Below, one piece after another: positions 33,262 through 42,389 of a DNA stretch of 64,000 nucleotides (within the stretch, counting starts at the first letter, position 1; the number at the start of each line of letters is the position of its first letter). The stretch is from positions 1 through 64,000 of the forward strand of contig NZ_NEHW01000012.1 of NCBI RefSeq assembly GCF_002112505.1, read 5' to 3'. The position numbers and the translations under genes are program-made. Source of the stretch: Pseudomonas sp. R28(2017). Its GTDB lineage: Bacteria > Pseudomonadota > Gammaproteobacteria > Pseudomonadales > Pseudomonadaceae. The notes under the pieces were generated by a model. It saw only the letters and a program-made list of their open reading frames with translations, ran no database searches and had not been told where the DNA came from.

Positions 33262-33420
33262 CCGTGCACATGAACCGCACGGCGATCCGTCACGTTCGGA
33301 CAACGTGAGGGTCTGCAGGTTGCCCAACTCGTCGTATTGGTACCGCAACAACCCGGCACTGTTGGTTTCGCTCAGCAGCTGCCCTCGTGGCCTGTTTCGC
33401 TGATCTGAACGTTGAAGTCC
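33262..33420 (-). pseudogene. remnant of an Rhs-repeat protein
   Basis: Reading the minus strand from 33420 gives RPRGQLLSETNSAGLLRYQY followed by DELGNLQTLTL, an unmistakable Rhs/YD repeat (YDxxGNL). The reading frame has no start of its own and homology fades after LSERDG near 33295. No Rhs gene surrounds it. It lies in the 244-bp gap between tenA and the hcp stop, just downstream of hcp where vgrG or rhs effector genes often sit. It is most simply a leftover from a deleted or recombined Rhs effector. Confidence 0.75.
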
Positions 33421-33455
33421 GAGCAGGAAGTTCCACTTGGAACTGCATTGTCAAA

Positions 33456-33992
33456 TCAGGCAGCTGCTGCCGCTCCCGTTCCTGTTCCTTTGCGCCAGTC
33501 ATCAGAGCCAGCGGTGCTTGCAGTAATGTGCTCCCATTCAATGCCACGGTAGGCCATCGATACTTTGAAGAACTGTGTGAATTCCTTATTGTCCGTGTCT
33601 TGGATATGCGGCATTTCAAGATCGATATCAGTAATTACAGCGTCGATCAGCTTGGTAGTGAAGAAGCGCTCCTGAACGCCTTCGATCGAGGTCCGATACC
33701 AGCTGAGCTCGACTTCAGGCAGCATTTCTCCACTGGAGAGCGCGCCGTACAGCAGAGGTACCGCCTTGTTCAGAGTGCATGTGAAGATCAGCGGTCCATG
33801 CACCCGCTCGCCGGTCGGCTGACCGCTCTGTGGATCCGTGGGCAAGGTGATGCGATGTTTGACTTCTTGAACGAGAATTTGATCTTCGTGGCCTTCCCGG
33901 TAAATGTTGCCAACGGAGTCAGCGGTGAATGCGCCAGCGGTGATGTTGCCTTGTTTTTGACCAGTGATACTGATGTAGGCGGGTGTTGGCAT
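33456..33992 (-). CDS. hcp: Hcp, T6SS inner tube protein
   Basis: The 178-residue protein begins MPTPAYISITGQKQGNITAGAFT and contains EDQILVQEVKHRITLPTD and a C-terminal RGIEWEHITASTAGSDDW, standard for the Hcp family that stacks as hexamers in the T6SS tube. Start chosen at 33992, where AGGAGA lies 8 bases upstream; a longer frame upstream is not conserved in character. It is the last gene of the minus-strand T6SS unit, separated from tssL by 132 bases, so it may have its own promoter and high expression. Confidence 0.95.
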   Translation of the reverse strand: MPTPAYISITGQKQGNITAGAFTADSVGNIYREGHEDQILVQEVKHRITLPTDPQSGQPTGERVHGPLIFTCTLNKAVPLLYGALSSGEMLPEVELSWYRTSIEGVQERFFTTKLIDAVITDIDLEMPHIQDTDNKEFTQFFKVSMAYRGIEWEHITASTAGSDDWRKGTGTGAAAAA

Positions 33993-34124
33993 GGCAGTTC
34001 TCCTGCGTCCATGTGGATAGAGCACGCGCACTCGGGGTGGCGTGGCCATCGGGAACGATGGGCTTGTCAACGAAGCAAATGCCTCGTCAATTCGTAGAGT
34101 TCAGTGGTGCCAGTTCTTGGCGCT

Positions 34125-34988
34125 TTACTGCTGCAAAATGCCGTTGAGCGACTCCAGCACCTCGGTGGTAATCAGGTGCAACCGGTAGCTGTAGATGCCG
34201 TAGGCCACCGCCATGGCGAGGGCGCAAATGACCAACGGGCTCCACCACGGCCATTGCCGGCTCATGCGGAAATTGCGCGGGGCCACGTTGGTGTAGGGAT
34301 CGCCGACCGACTCCGGCACGGGGCCGCGCAGTTCGCGGATGATCCCGTGCAGCTGGTGAATGAGCTGGTTCAGCGACTCTTCACCTTTCGTTGCGATGGC
34401 GTATTTGCCCTTCAAGCCAAGGCAAAGCGCGAAGTACATGAACTCCAGTACGTCCTGGTAGCGTTCGGGCTCCTGCATCAGGCGGGCGAGCACGGTGAAA
34501 ATCTTCTCCCCACCCCAGGTTTCGTCGTGGAAGATGCTCAGCAGGGGTTCCTGGCTCCAGCAGCTGGTCCGGCCCCAGGGTGTTTCCATGACCGCTTCAT
34601 CGATGTACAGGCACAGTCCGTATGAGTAGGCCAGTAGTTGAGTGTGCTCGTAGCCGTGCTGGCGCATCTCTTCCCTGATGTTGTCGACCTGGTTGCGCAC
34701 CTGTCGGTGCACGTCCTTGATGTTGGGCAATTCGTCCAGTGTGCGCAGGCGCATGACCAGGCCGAACAAGGGGGCCGCCGCATCCAGCATCAGGTTTGCG
34801 AAGCCGCCTCGCAGCTGGAAGTCCGGGTCGGCTGCGTAGCCTGCTTGCACAGGCTCTGGCTTGGGCTTCTGTTCGGCGCTTTCTGCTTCTGCGGGCGAGT
34901 CGCCGGACAATGACGCCTCGATGATCGTCTGCAGTTTTTCGTTCTCAACCTGTGCCGCATCAGTGGGGGCGGTGTTGTTTTCTTTCAC
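34125..34988 (-). CDS. tssL: TssL (DotU-type), T6SS inner-membrane protein
   Basis: The 287-residue protein carries the DotU domain (ANLMLDAAAPLFGLVMRLR, then QLLAYSYGLCLYIDEAVMETPWG) and a single C-terminal membrane span (WWSPLVICALAMAVAYGIYSY). There is no peptidoglycan-binding OmpA extension. TssL pairs with TssM and TssJ in the membrane complex. I choose GTG at 34988 because AGGAG sits 8 bases upstream and the tssK stop overlaps closely (34990), giving tight coupling. The first 50 residues are acidic and low-complexity. Confidence 0.93.
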   Translation of the reverse strand: MKENNTAPTDAAQVENEKLQTIIEASLSGDSPAEAESAEQKPKPEPVQAGYAADPDFQLRGGFANLMLDAAAPLFGLVMRLRTLDELPNIKDVHRQVRNQVDNIREEMRQHGYEHTQLLAYSYGLCLYIDEAVMETPWGRTSCWSQEPLLSIFHDETWGGEKIFTVLARLMQEPERYQDVLEFMYFALCLGLKGKYAIATKGEESLNQLIHQLHGIIRELRGPVPESVGDPYTNVAPRNFRMSRQWPWWSPLVICALAMAVAYGIYSYRLHLITTEVLESLNGILQQ

Positions 34989-34989
34989 G

Positions 34990-36327
34990 TCACTCGCTCC
35001 TGATTGCCCAGAACTGCAGTTCAAGGCCCGGGAACTCGCCCGCGACATGAACACCGAAGCCATTGGACGTCTTCATGTCCGCCCAGCTTGGGTCGCGGCG
35101 GTCCAGTTCGAAGTAGGTGAAGCCTGCATGGAAGGGCAGATCCCGAGGCGCCACGGGCAGCGGCACCAGTGGAATACCGGGCAGTTGCAGCGGCACGGCC
35201 TCGTTCAACGATTCCAGCGAGACGATTTTTGCCTTCTGCACGAACATCTGGCGCAAGGTTGGCGGTGGCACATTGGCGCGCACTGCCAGGATGAAGTCGG
35301 CTTCATCGATCAGGCGACGGTCTTCCAGTGTGGTGGTCATGAGCCCGAACTCCTGCGTCTTCAGCGGCAGCGAGACGGCGCGGGGCTGCAGCACCGTGCT
35401 CAGTGCCCGGCGCAAGGTTTCTTGCAGAGGCTTGAACGACGTGCGTAGCGCGGTGTGGTGATAGGCGGGGTACTCCTGTGGCAACCGGCTCTCGTCGGTG
35501 AAGGTGACGAACTCGCCACACGCCTGGCTCATGCACAGGTACAACTGCTCGGGGTGTGTCTGACCTTGCCTGGCCAGATGCTGAAAACACGGCCACCAAC
35601 GGTTCATGGCTTGCAGCAGGTTGAAGTCGCGGATGTCGGCGATACCGGACTGCCCAGAAGCGCCAATGCGGGCGGCGAGGTTGCGCGCGCGCTCGCGCAG
35701 GCTGTTGGTGATTTCCTCAAGAAAGCGTTGCAGTGCCGGTACGGCACGCACCGAGACGCTGGTCGGATAGAACCCCTCATCCAGCTGCAGGCTGCCATCG
35801 GGGCGCCGCTCCAGAATGCGGGCCAGGGCCAGGCGGGTATAGGCACTGCTGTCGTCGGCCTTGCGTTTGAGCTGCAGGTTGGGCACCGCCAGGTCGACCT
35901 GCACCAGGTCACCGTCGGTGCTATGGGTGTCCTTGATTTCCAGGGCCTGGGCGCTGTAACGGAAATTGGCGGCGTTGTCGGGCCAGCTCACCTCGCGGCC
36001 ACCCTCGGTACGCAGCGGCAGGCACAGGTAGATTTCGCTGTCCTTGGCGCCGTCGTCATCGATTTCCAGCGGTGGGGGTGGTGGCAGGTCTGCAGGGATA
36101 TCGAACACCGTGCCGTCTGGCATGATGCCCCGCGCACGGGTGATGGCGATCTTGCCCAGGCTCAGGTATTCGTCGTTCAACTGCAGTTCACTGAAGCCAT
36201 AAAAAGCTGCGTTCAGGCTGCCGAGACGTTGATGCAGGGCTGCTTCGGCAGCGCGGGCAGCCTGTTGGAAATGCTGCGGTTTGACGAACAGGCCTTCAGG
36301 CCACAGGACGGGGTTTCGTGAGCTCAT
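34990..36327 (-). CDS. tssK: TssK, T6SS baseplate protein
   Basis: The 445-residue protein starts with NPVLWPEGLFVKPQHFQQAARA, the TssK/VasE signature (W-x-E-G-x-x-x-x-P-Q-H-F). TssK trimers join the baseplate to the TssL/TssM membrane complex. Normal length. It is 52 bases downstream of tssJ, and its stop is adjacent to the tssL start. Confidence 0.95.
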   Translation of the reverse strand: MSSRNPVLWPEGLFVKPQHFQQAARAAEAALHQRLGSLNAAFYGFSELQLNDEYLSLGKIAITRARGIMPDGTVFDIPADLPPPPPLEIDDDGAKDSEIYLCLPLRTEGGREVSWPDNAANFRYSAQALEIKDTHSTDGDLVQVDLAVPNLQLKRKADDSSAYTRLALARILERRPDGSLQLDEGFYPTSVSVRAVPALQRFLEEITNSLRERARNLAARIGASGQSGIADIRDFNLLQAMNRWWPCFQHLARQGQTHPEQLYLCMSQACGEFVTFTDESRLPQEYPAYHHTALRTSFKPLQETLRRALSTVLQPRAVSLPLKTQEFGLMTTTLEDRRLIDEADFILAVRANVPPPTLRQMFVQKAKIVSLESLNEAVPLQLPGIPLVPLPVAPRDLPFHAGFTYFELDRRDPSWADMKTSNGFGVHVAGEFPGLELQFWAIRSE

Positions 36328-36379
36328 GAGCGCTCCGTGTCAGCGTGAGTCAGTGAGAAGGGCAGGGTTGCAGGCGCCA

Positions 36380-37174
36380 TCAGTCTTCTTCCTTGAGCAG
36401 GACTTGCGTGTCGTTGAGCAACACCGACAGGACGATTTGCTGGCCGTGTGGAGGTATGCGCAGCACGTCGCTCCACTTGGCGTCTTCCTTGTTCCGGTAA
36501 TTGGCGATTACCGCAACGAAACGTGTTTCCGGCTCGATGGGCGCAAAGGGAATGAACTTGAACTGGCCTGGGCGCAGCATGTAATCGTCATCGCGGATGT
36601 AGGTGCTGCGCAGCGCCTTGGCAGGGTCCTCGTCCAGCAGTTCGTAAGCGCTGTTGTGCAGGAAAGAGTCGTCGCGCAGTTGCAGGATCTTGATGGCCAT
36701 GGGCGTAGCGAGCGCCTCGGTGCCCCCGGTGGTGCTACGCGGCAGGCTCAGCACCACTGTCGGGTCGTCGTAGTTGCCGGGGGTACTGTCTTCCATTGGG
36801 GAACGAGGCGGATCCTCGCCATCGTCCATTGGCAGCGGCACGGGCGACATTGCCGGGAACTGTTCCTGGAGGTAATCGAACAGGTTCCCGACTTTCTCGG
36901 TGAGCAGGTAGGGGTCGGCTGCACTCAGGTTGACCGCGTAGGGGTTGGGCTCGAGCGCGCCTTCCTGTTCAGCTGAGGCCTCGACGCTGCTGGGGTTGCT
37001 GTTGAGCGTGGGGCTGGCGTTGATGCTGAACGCGACCTGGGTGGGGTGTGCCTTGGGCGGGCCGACGGGCAACGAGGGGTCCATGATCACTTGGCCCACT
37101 TTGCTCAGGGCCGTACAACCCGAGATCCCGATCAGCGCCGTCAGCAGACTGGCCGTGAATGAATGACGGGTCAT
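36380..37174 (-). CDS. tssJ: TssJ, T6SS outer-membrane lipoprotein (enlarged)
   Basis: The 264-residue protein has a lipoprotein signal ending LIGISGC (Cys20) and the TssJ fold ends: FSINASPTLNSNPSS near the start and RFVAVIANYRNKEDAKWSDV near the end. At 264 residues it is longer than the usual 150-190. The extra is an acidic, Pro-rich stretch of about 85 residues (roughly 65-150) inserted after the first beta strand. TssJ anchors the TssM C-terminus to the outer membrane. Its ATG overlaps the preceding FHA gene stop (ATGA). Confidence 0.88.
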   Translation of the reverse strand: MTRHSFTASLLTALIGISGCTALSKVGQVIMDPSLPVGPPKAHPTQVAFSINASPTLNSNPSSVEASAEQEGALEPNPYAVNLSAADPYLLTEKVGNLFDYLQEQFPAMSPVPLPMDDGEDPPRSPMEDSTPGNYDDPTVVLSLPRSTTGGTEALATPMAIKILQLRDDSFLHNSAYELLDEDPAKALRSTYIRDDDYMLRPGQFKFIPFAPIEPETRFVAVIANYRNKEDAKWSDVLRIPPHGQQIVLSVLLNDTQVLLKEED

Positions 37175-37728
37175 GGGCGTTCTCCTGCAAACAGGCGTTC
37201 CAGTGAGCTCTCTGGCGCAGGCCTCGTCACTGTATCCAATGCCGCCAAGGGGTCGTTGCCCATGCCCGGCTCGAAGACCGAGCAGATTTCACCAGCGAGC
37301 TCGCTGCTGGCCGAAGCGGGTTGCCACGCCTGGGCTGGGCGGTCGAGTAGCCATTGATCAAGGGTGCTGTGGTCAGGGCTGACCAGATCCGCCAGTGAGC
37401 GCACTTCGGCTTGTGAAAGCTGCACTTGCAGCCGACAGGCGCCAATGCGCAGTCGGTCACCCTCGCGCAGCCGCCTGGCGGTGAGCGGCTCCAAGCTGGC
37501 GAGGCTGTCGTTGAGGAAGGTGCGTTGGCAGCGGTCGATCACGCAGAAGCCGTCTTCGATCCATCGAATCTCGCAGTGGAGCGGCGCAACCGCCCGTTCA
37601 CGATCGTTGATCAGCCAGGTGGTTCCCACGCTGCCGATGGTGCCGCCTTCGCTATCGAACTGGTGTCGGGCAGTGTCCGTGTGTTGCAGCTGGCCGAGGT
37701 TGGTGATGCGCAAGGTCAATGTGTTCAT
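37171..37728 (-). CDS. FHA-domain T6SS accessory protein (short TagH/Fha type)
   Basis: The 185-residue protein has an N-terminal forkhead-associated domain (about 5-105: GGTIGSVGTTWLINDRERAV, LHCEIRWIEDGFCVIDRC, REGDRLRIG). A short C-terminal tail follows rather than the long C-terminal region of typical TagH/Fha1. FHA domains bind phosphothreonine; in threonine-phosphorylation-controlled T6SS they recruit kinase targets, but no PpkA kinase or PppA phosphatase gene is present here. It overlaps tssG and tssJ by ATGA junctions. Confidence 0.85.
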   Translation of the reverse strand: MNTLTLRITNLGQLQHTDTARHQFDSEGGTIGSVGTTWLINDRERAVAPLHCEIRWIEDGFCVIDRCQRTFLNDSLASLEPLTARRLREGDRLRIGACRLQVQLSQAEVRSLADLVSPDHSTLDQWLLDRPAQAWQPASASSELAGEICSVFEPGMGNDPLAALDTVTRPAPESSLERLFAGERP

Positions 37729-38741
37729 GAGCGCCCCCGAAACCGCACGACAGGGCTGATCTGGCCGTGACGGTCATCGACAAAACTGGTCCAGCCCAGG
37801 TAGGCGCCTTGGCGGGCGTGCAGGCAGAAGGGCGACAATGCGTTCTGCTTCAGGCGCAACTCCAGGTCGTAGGCCAGGCCATCACGCAGTAGAAAGTCGA
37901 TGAGCGCGCGCACGCGATTGAAGTTGATGCCGCGGGGCAGCAGGGCGCGTAGTTGGTCCTGGTCGAGTTCACTGATGACCAGGGTGAACTTGCTGCTGCG
38001 GGTTCGTGTGCGGCTGCCGACCGTGAAGGAGCTGCCCAGCTGGCCATTGCTGCGGCCAAGGCTGACCCATTGCCTGACTGTGGTGGGGACCGAGCGGGTT
38101 TCGAACTCGCGGATGTGCACCTGCTTCAAGTCGAAGCAGTGGGCGATGATGCCGGCGACGGTGCCCGGCGCACGGCTGCGACTGGCGATGACCCCGGCGA
38201 AACTGAGCAGCCGGCTCCAGGGCAGCGCGGTGTCGCCGCGCAGCTGTTTGTCATTCAACCCGAGCAGGGCAAAGATGTACTGCGAGAAGCCATCGGTCGC
38301 GCCCGGCTGGAAGCGGATGTAATAGCGGTATTTGCGCCAGATGCGATGCAACAGGCTCAGCAGGTAGTGGTTGAAGAAGTCGAAGAAGGCCGGCCGCACG
38401 CCGATGCCGTGGGCGTGCTCGTAGGCCACTTCTTCCAGGTAATAGGTTGGCAAGGGCGAGTCGGTGCCGTGCAGCCCCATGAAGGTGGTGCACACGCGAT
38501 AGCGGTCGTCTGTTTCAGGCATGCGTTCGGCCTTGTACACGTCGGACACGGGAAAGGTCAGCCGCGGATCGCTGGCAAGCCGCACGCGCAGCCGGGTGGC
38601 GTGGTCCGGCCAGCGGGGCTCCAGGTCATCCCCGTGCAAGCCGTGCAGGCGCTCCAGCAACTGATAGAAGTTGTACTGATGCGCCTCGGCGAGCAGCTTG
38701 TCGGCTAGATCAGCGGTTGTTTGCCGGTCTGGATGGGCCAT
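37725..38741 (-). CDS. tssG: TssG, T6SS baseplate protein
   Basis: The 338-residue protein has the TssG/VasB opening AEAHQYNFYQLLERLHGL and FMGLHGTDSPLPTYYLEEVA, followed by FFDFFNHYLLSLLHRIWRKY, all conserved in the family. Start chosen at 38741, which overlaps the tssF 3' end by 37 bases; a longer upstream frame would be antigenically meaningless overlap with tssF. TssG binds TssF and TssE in the baseplate wedge. Confidence 0.94.
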   Translation of the reverse strand: MAHPDRQTTADLADKLLAEAHQYNFYQLLERLHGLHGDDLEPRWPDHATRLRVRLASDPRLTFPVSDVYKAERMPETDDRYRVCTTFMGLHGTDSPLPTYYLEEVAYEHAHGIGVRPAFFDFFNHYLLSLLHRIWRKYRYYIRFQPGATDGFSQYIFALLGLNDKQLRGDTALPWSRLLSFAGVIASRSRAPGTVAGIIAHCFDLKQVHIREFETRSVPTTVRQWVSLGRSNGQLGSSFTVGSRTRTRSSKFTLVISELDQDQLRALLPRGINFNRVRALIDFLLRDGLAYDLELRLKQNALSPFCLHARQGAYLGWTSFVDDRHGQISPVVRFRGRS

Positions 38742-40471
38742 GTGTAGTGCTCGTTGTTGGTGGTGTTGATCACTTCCAGTTGGTGGAAGGAGTTGATGCT
38801 GGCGTACAAGGCGAAGAAGTGCGCAAGCACGCAACCGAACAGGTACAGGTCGCCTTCGCAGAGAAATGCGCCTTGATCCAGCTTCAGCCGTGTACGCAAG
38901 CCGCGGATGGGCTGGCCCTTGATCAGCCAATCCAGGGGTTCTGTTTGAACATCCTGAATGCCATCGAGGCGTTTGCGGGTGGTGCGGGTTTGCTGGATGT
39001 CATGCAGGGCGGCGAAGTCATAGGCATTGATGACCGCTTTCAGCGGCTCGGCCGAGAGCAGCGACAGGTAATTGAGCGACATGTTGGAGATCAGGGCCCA
39101 TTGCAACTGCCCGTCCAGTACCGGCCGACAGGGGCGGGTGGGCGGACGAAGGTTGGTGTAGGTGGCCAGGGGAGGCGTGACTTCGGAAATCACATTGATG
39201 TCATCGACGGCTAACGCCAGCGGCAGGTCGCGGTTGGTACAAGTCAGGTCGATGGACGCTGTTTCCAGTTGGCCGATGTAGGCGTTGGCGTCGGCCCGCA
39301 CGAACGCGATGCGGTGCGTGACACCCTCGCCCTGCAGGGATTCTTCCAGTGTGTGGCGGTAGTACAATGCCGTGCGCCCTTGCACATGCTCGATTTCATG
39401 GGCGAACGATTCGAAGGGACGGAAGGTTCGCAGGTGTTCGCCGGTACTGCCGTCAGTTGTCGTGCGGGTGCTGATGACCTGATCGACGCTGAAGATTTCA
39501 TAGGCGTGACGCTGCTCACCTCGGGGCGTAAGCGCGGCCTGGGCGGACCGGCTGGACAGGTCGATAGGCTCGGCGCTGTGGCTGAACAGGTTTACCGCAG
39601 GCGTGCAGAACAGGCTGAAGTCGGCGCTGCTGACACGCAGCGAATCAGGTAACTGGCGAGTGAAATGAAATGCCAGGCCGACCTGCTGAGACGCCTGATC
39701 GGGCCAGGTCTTCTCCAGCCCGGTTACACTGAAGAAGTGGAAACGCTCGGGAAATACAAAGTATTCCTGCAGGATCCGATAACCGTCGAAGACGTTCTTT
39801 GGGTAAGGCAGCAGCGCTTCGCCTGGGCTGAAACCCGGGAAGACGATGCTGCTGGCCGGCAGCCGGCGAACCTCGCCATTGATGGTCACGCTGACCTGTT
39901 CAAGGTACTGGGACAACCACAGATACAGTGTGCGGGCAGTTTGGGTATCACCACTCAGATGAAAATCGAGACCGGCGCAGCCCAGAGTGTTCAATGGCCG
40001 CTCGACCAAGGTCCGCAGGTCAAGCCGCACCACCGAACTGCTGAGTGTCTGGGTTGCACCCACCGCGTCGATCTCGAACGGATGAATGTCCACCGCCGTG
40101 CAAGTGCGAAACTCACAGGGCACTCCGTCCACGGGCTTGGAAAAGAGCCGTGAGCCCTTGGGGATAGATTGCGACTGGCTGAGGGCCTGCTTGCGAGGCG
40201 TGAACTGAATGATCGTGGCGCTTGGCAGGGGCCGCAGGTAATTGGGCCACAGCAGCTGCAGCATCGGGTGCGTCAGCTCCGGCAGGTCGTCTTCCAGCTT
40301 GAGCCGCAGCTTGGCCGTCAGGAACGCAAAGGCCTCGATCAGGCGTTCGACATCCGGGTCGCTGCCACCCTTGCCGAGCAGTCGGGCAAGCTGTGGGCTG
40401 TCCTGGGCGAAGTCGTTTCCCAGTTCGTGGAGGTAACGTAACTCTTCGCTGAAACGATCCTTGAGTGACAT
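38705..40471 (-). CDS. tssF: TssF, T6SS baseplate protein
   Basis: The 588-residue protein begins RFSEELRYLHELGNDFAQDSPQLARLLG and contains DPDVERLIEAFAFLTAKLRLKLEDDLPELTHPMLQLLWP, the TssF/VasA signature. Full length. It starts 4 bases downstream of the tssE stop and forms the baseplate wedge with TssG and TssE. Confidence 0.96.
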   Translation of the reverse strand: MSLKDRFSEELRYLHELGNDFAQDSPQLARLLGKGGSDPDVERLIEAFAFLTAKLRLKLEDDLPELTHPMLQLLWPNYLRPLPSATIIQFTPRKQALSQSQSIPKGSRLFSKPVDGVPCEFRTCTAVDIHPFEIDAVGATQTLSSSVVRLDLRTLVERPLNTLGCAGLDFHLSGDTQTARTLYLWLSQYLEQVSVTINGEVRRLPASSIVFPGFSPGEALLPYPKNVFDGYRILQEYFVFPERFHFFSVTGLEKTWPDQASQQVGLAFHFTRQLPDSLRVSSADFSLFCTPAVNLFSHSAEPIDLSSRSAQAALTPRGEQRHAYEIFSVDQVISTRTTTDGSTGEHLRTFRPFESFAHEIEHVQGRTALYYRHTLEESLQGEGVTHRIAFVRADANAYIGQLETASIDLTCTNRDLPLALAVDDINVISEVTPPLATYTNLRPPTRPCRPVLDGQLQWALISNMSLNYLSLLSAEPLKAVINAYDFAALHDIQQTRTTRKRLDGIQDVQTEPLDWLIKGQPIRGLRTRLKLDQGAFLCEGDLYLFGCVLAHFFALYASINSFHQLEVINTTNNEHYTWPIQTGKQPLI

Positions 40472-40475
40472 GGGG

Positions 40476-40886
40476 TCACCTCACGCGGGTGTGGCGGCTA
40501 TGGCCGTTGACCAGCAGCTCCAGTTGCAGCTGCTCCGTGTGGTTGTTGACCTGCACGAGGCAGTCCAGCCTGAAATGCAGCTCCAGGGGGGCATGACAAC
40601 CGGGCACGGCCTTGAGCGTTCGCACCTGCACACGCGGCTCAAAGTGTTGAAGGGTGCGGCGGATGTCCGCGCTCACTTGCTTCAGGAGGTCGCCACTGCT
40701 GACGTCGTGCCCGTTGAAGTCACGCAGGCCCAGCTCAGGGCTGCTTTGTGAGCAACCCTGGCGAGCGTTGAGCAGCGTTTCCAGATGAAGCTTGATGGCA
40801 GCTAACTTCTGGGTAGCGTTCTCTTGCCTGGACGGCACACGGCTTGCGAACTGATTCGTCACCAAGCCATCGAAAAATCCACTCAT
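40476..40886 (-). CDS. tssE: TssE, T6SS gp25-like baseplate protein
   Basis: The 136-residue protein has the gp25-like lysozyme-fold pattern: LHLETLLNARQGCSQSSPELGLRDFN then LKQVSADIRRTLQHFEPRVQ. Its ATG overlaps the tssC stop (ATGA). It sits at the base of the contractile sheath. Confidence 0.93.
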   Translation of the reverse strand: MSGFFDGLVTNQFASRVPSRQENATQKLAAIKLHLETLLNARQGCSQSSPELGLRDFNGHDVSSGDLLKQVSADIRRTLQHFEPRVQVRTLKAVPGCHAPLELHFRLDCLVQVNNHTEQLQLELLVNGHSRHTRVR

Positions 40887-42373
40887 TGGGTATCAAGCCT
40901 GCCCACCAGGGAGATTTCGAAATTCGCCCCCATGTACTTGAAGTGCGGGCGCACGGCGAGCGAAACCTGGTACCAGCCCGGATCACCGGCAACGTCCGAA
41001 ACCTCGACCCGCGCAGCACGCAACGGGCGACGGCTGCGTACATCGGCTGACGGGTTTTCCTGGTCGGCAACGTACTGCTTGATCCATTTGTTCAGTTCGG
41101 ACTCAAGGTCCTTGCGCTCTTTCCAGCTACCGATCTGCTCGCGCTGCAGCACTTTGATGTAGTGGGCCAGCCGGTTGACGATGAACAGGTAAGGCAGCTG
41201 CGTGCCGAGCTTGTAGTTTGTCTGGGCTTGCAAGCCTTCCGGGGTCTTGGGGAAGTGCTTGGGTTTTTGTACCGAGTTGGCTGAGAAGAACGCGGCGTTG
41301 TCGCTGTCTTTGCGCATGGTCAGGGCGATGAAGCCCTCTTCGGCCAGCTCGAACTCCTTGCGGTCGGAGATCAGCACTTCGGTAGGGATCTTTGCCTGCA
41401 GTTGACCGAGCGACTCGTACAGGTGCACCGGCAGGTCTTCGACGGCACCGCCCGACTGTGGGCCGATGATGTTCGGGCACCAGCGGTAGCGGGCAAAACT
41501 GTCGTTGATGCAGCTGGCCAGCAGGAAGGCGGAGTTACCCCACAAGTAGCGCTCGTGCTTCCCGTCGATGTGTTCTTGGTAATTGAAGCTGGTGATCGAT
41601 TGTTCCTGAGGGTGATAGGCCGAGCGGAGCATGAAGCGTGGCCCGATCAGCGCGGTGTGGCGGGCATCTTCGCTTTCGCGGAAGGCACGCCACTTGGCAT
41701 GGCGTGGGCCGGCGAAAATGTCCTTGATCTCCTTCAGGTTGGGCAGCTCTTCGAAGCTGCTCAGGTTGAAGAACTCAGGGGAGGGCGCGGCGAGAAAAGG
41801 CGCATGTGACATGGCACCGACCGAGGCCATGTAACTCAGTAGCTTGATATCGGGGGAAGAGGGCCCGAAGTTGTAGTTGCCGACCATGGCCGCAACCGGC
41901 TCGCCACCAAACTGGCCGTAACCCGCAGTGTAAACGTGCTTGTAGATGCCACTGCAGGTAATGTCGGCCGCATTCTCGAAATCATCGAGCAAGTCGTCCT
42001 TGCTGACATGCAAGACTTCAAGCTTGATGTTCTCGCGAAAGTCCGTACGGTCGACCAGAAACTTGAGGCTGCGCCAGGCGGATTCAAGTTGCTGGAAGTC
42101 GGGCTGGTGCAGGATGGCATCCATCTGCTTGCTGAGCACCCGGTCCAGCTCCGCAATCATCTGGTCAACGCGATGTTTATTGATTAATTGATCGGGATCA
42201 TGGCTTTTGAGTATTTCAGCAATAAAGGCAGTTACACCCAGGCGAGCAACTTGGTAGCCCTCTTGTGCGGGTGTCAGTTTGGTTTGGGCCATGACCTGGT
42301 CGAGCAAGGTGGCATTGCTGGGTGTCGCGCCAGTTGTTTCAACGGCGACAGGAGTGCTGGTTGGTTTTGGCAT
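40883..42373 (-). CDS. tssC: TssC, T6SS large sheath protein
   Basis: The 496-residue protein contains WRSLKFLVDRTDFRENIKLEVLHVSKDDL, GQFGGEPVAAMVGNYNFGPS and FLLASCINDSFARYRWCPNI, canonical TssC/VipB. With TssB it forms the contractile sheath. Start chosen at 42373, behind ACGGAGCG and 16 bases after the tssB stop. Confidence 0.97.
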   Translation of the reverse strand: MPKPTSTPVAVETTGATPSNATLLDQVMAQTKLTPAQEGYQVARLGVTAFIAEILKSHDPDQLINKHRVDQMIAELDRVLSKQMDAILHQPDFQQLESAWRSLKFLVDRTDFRENIKLEVLHVSKDDLLDDFENAADITCSGIYKHVYTAGYGQFGGEPVAAMVGNYNFGPSSPDIKLLSYMASVGAMSHAPFLAAPSPEFFNLSSFEELPNLKEIKDIFAGPRHAKWRAFRESEDARHTALIGPRFMLRSAYHPQEQSITSFNYQEHIDGKHERYLWGNSAFLLASCINDSFARYRWCPNIIGPQSGGAVEDLPVHLYESLGQLQAKIPTEVLISDRKEFELAEEGFIALTMRKDSDNAAFFSANSVQKPKHFPKTPEGLQAQTNYKLGTQLPYLFIVNRLAHYIKVLQREQIGSWKERKDLESELNKWIKQYVADQENPSADVRSRRPLRAARVEVSDVAGDPGWYQVSLAVRPHFKYMGANFEISLVGRLDTQ

Positions 42374-42389
42374 GGGACGCTCCGTTGTC

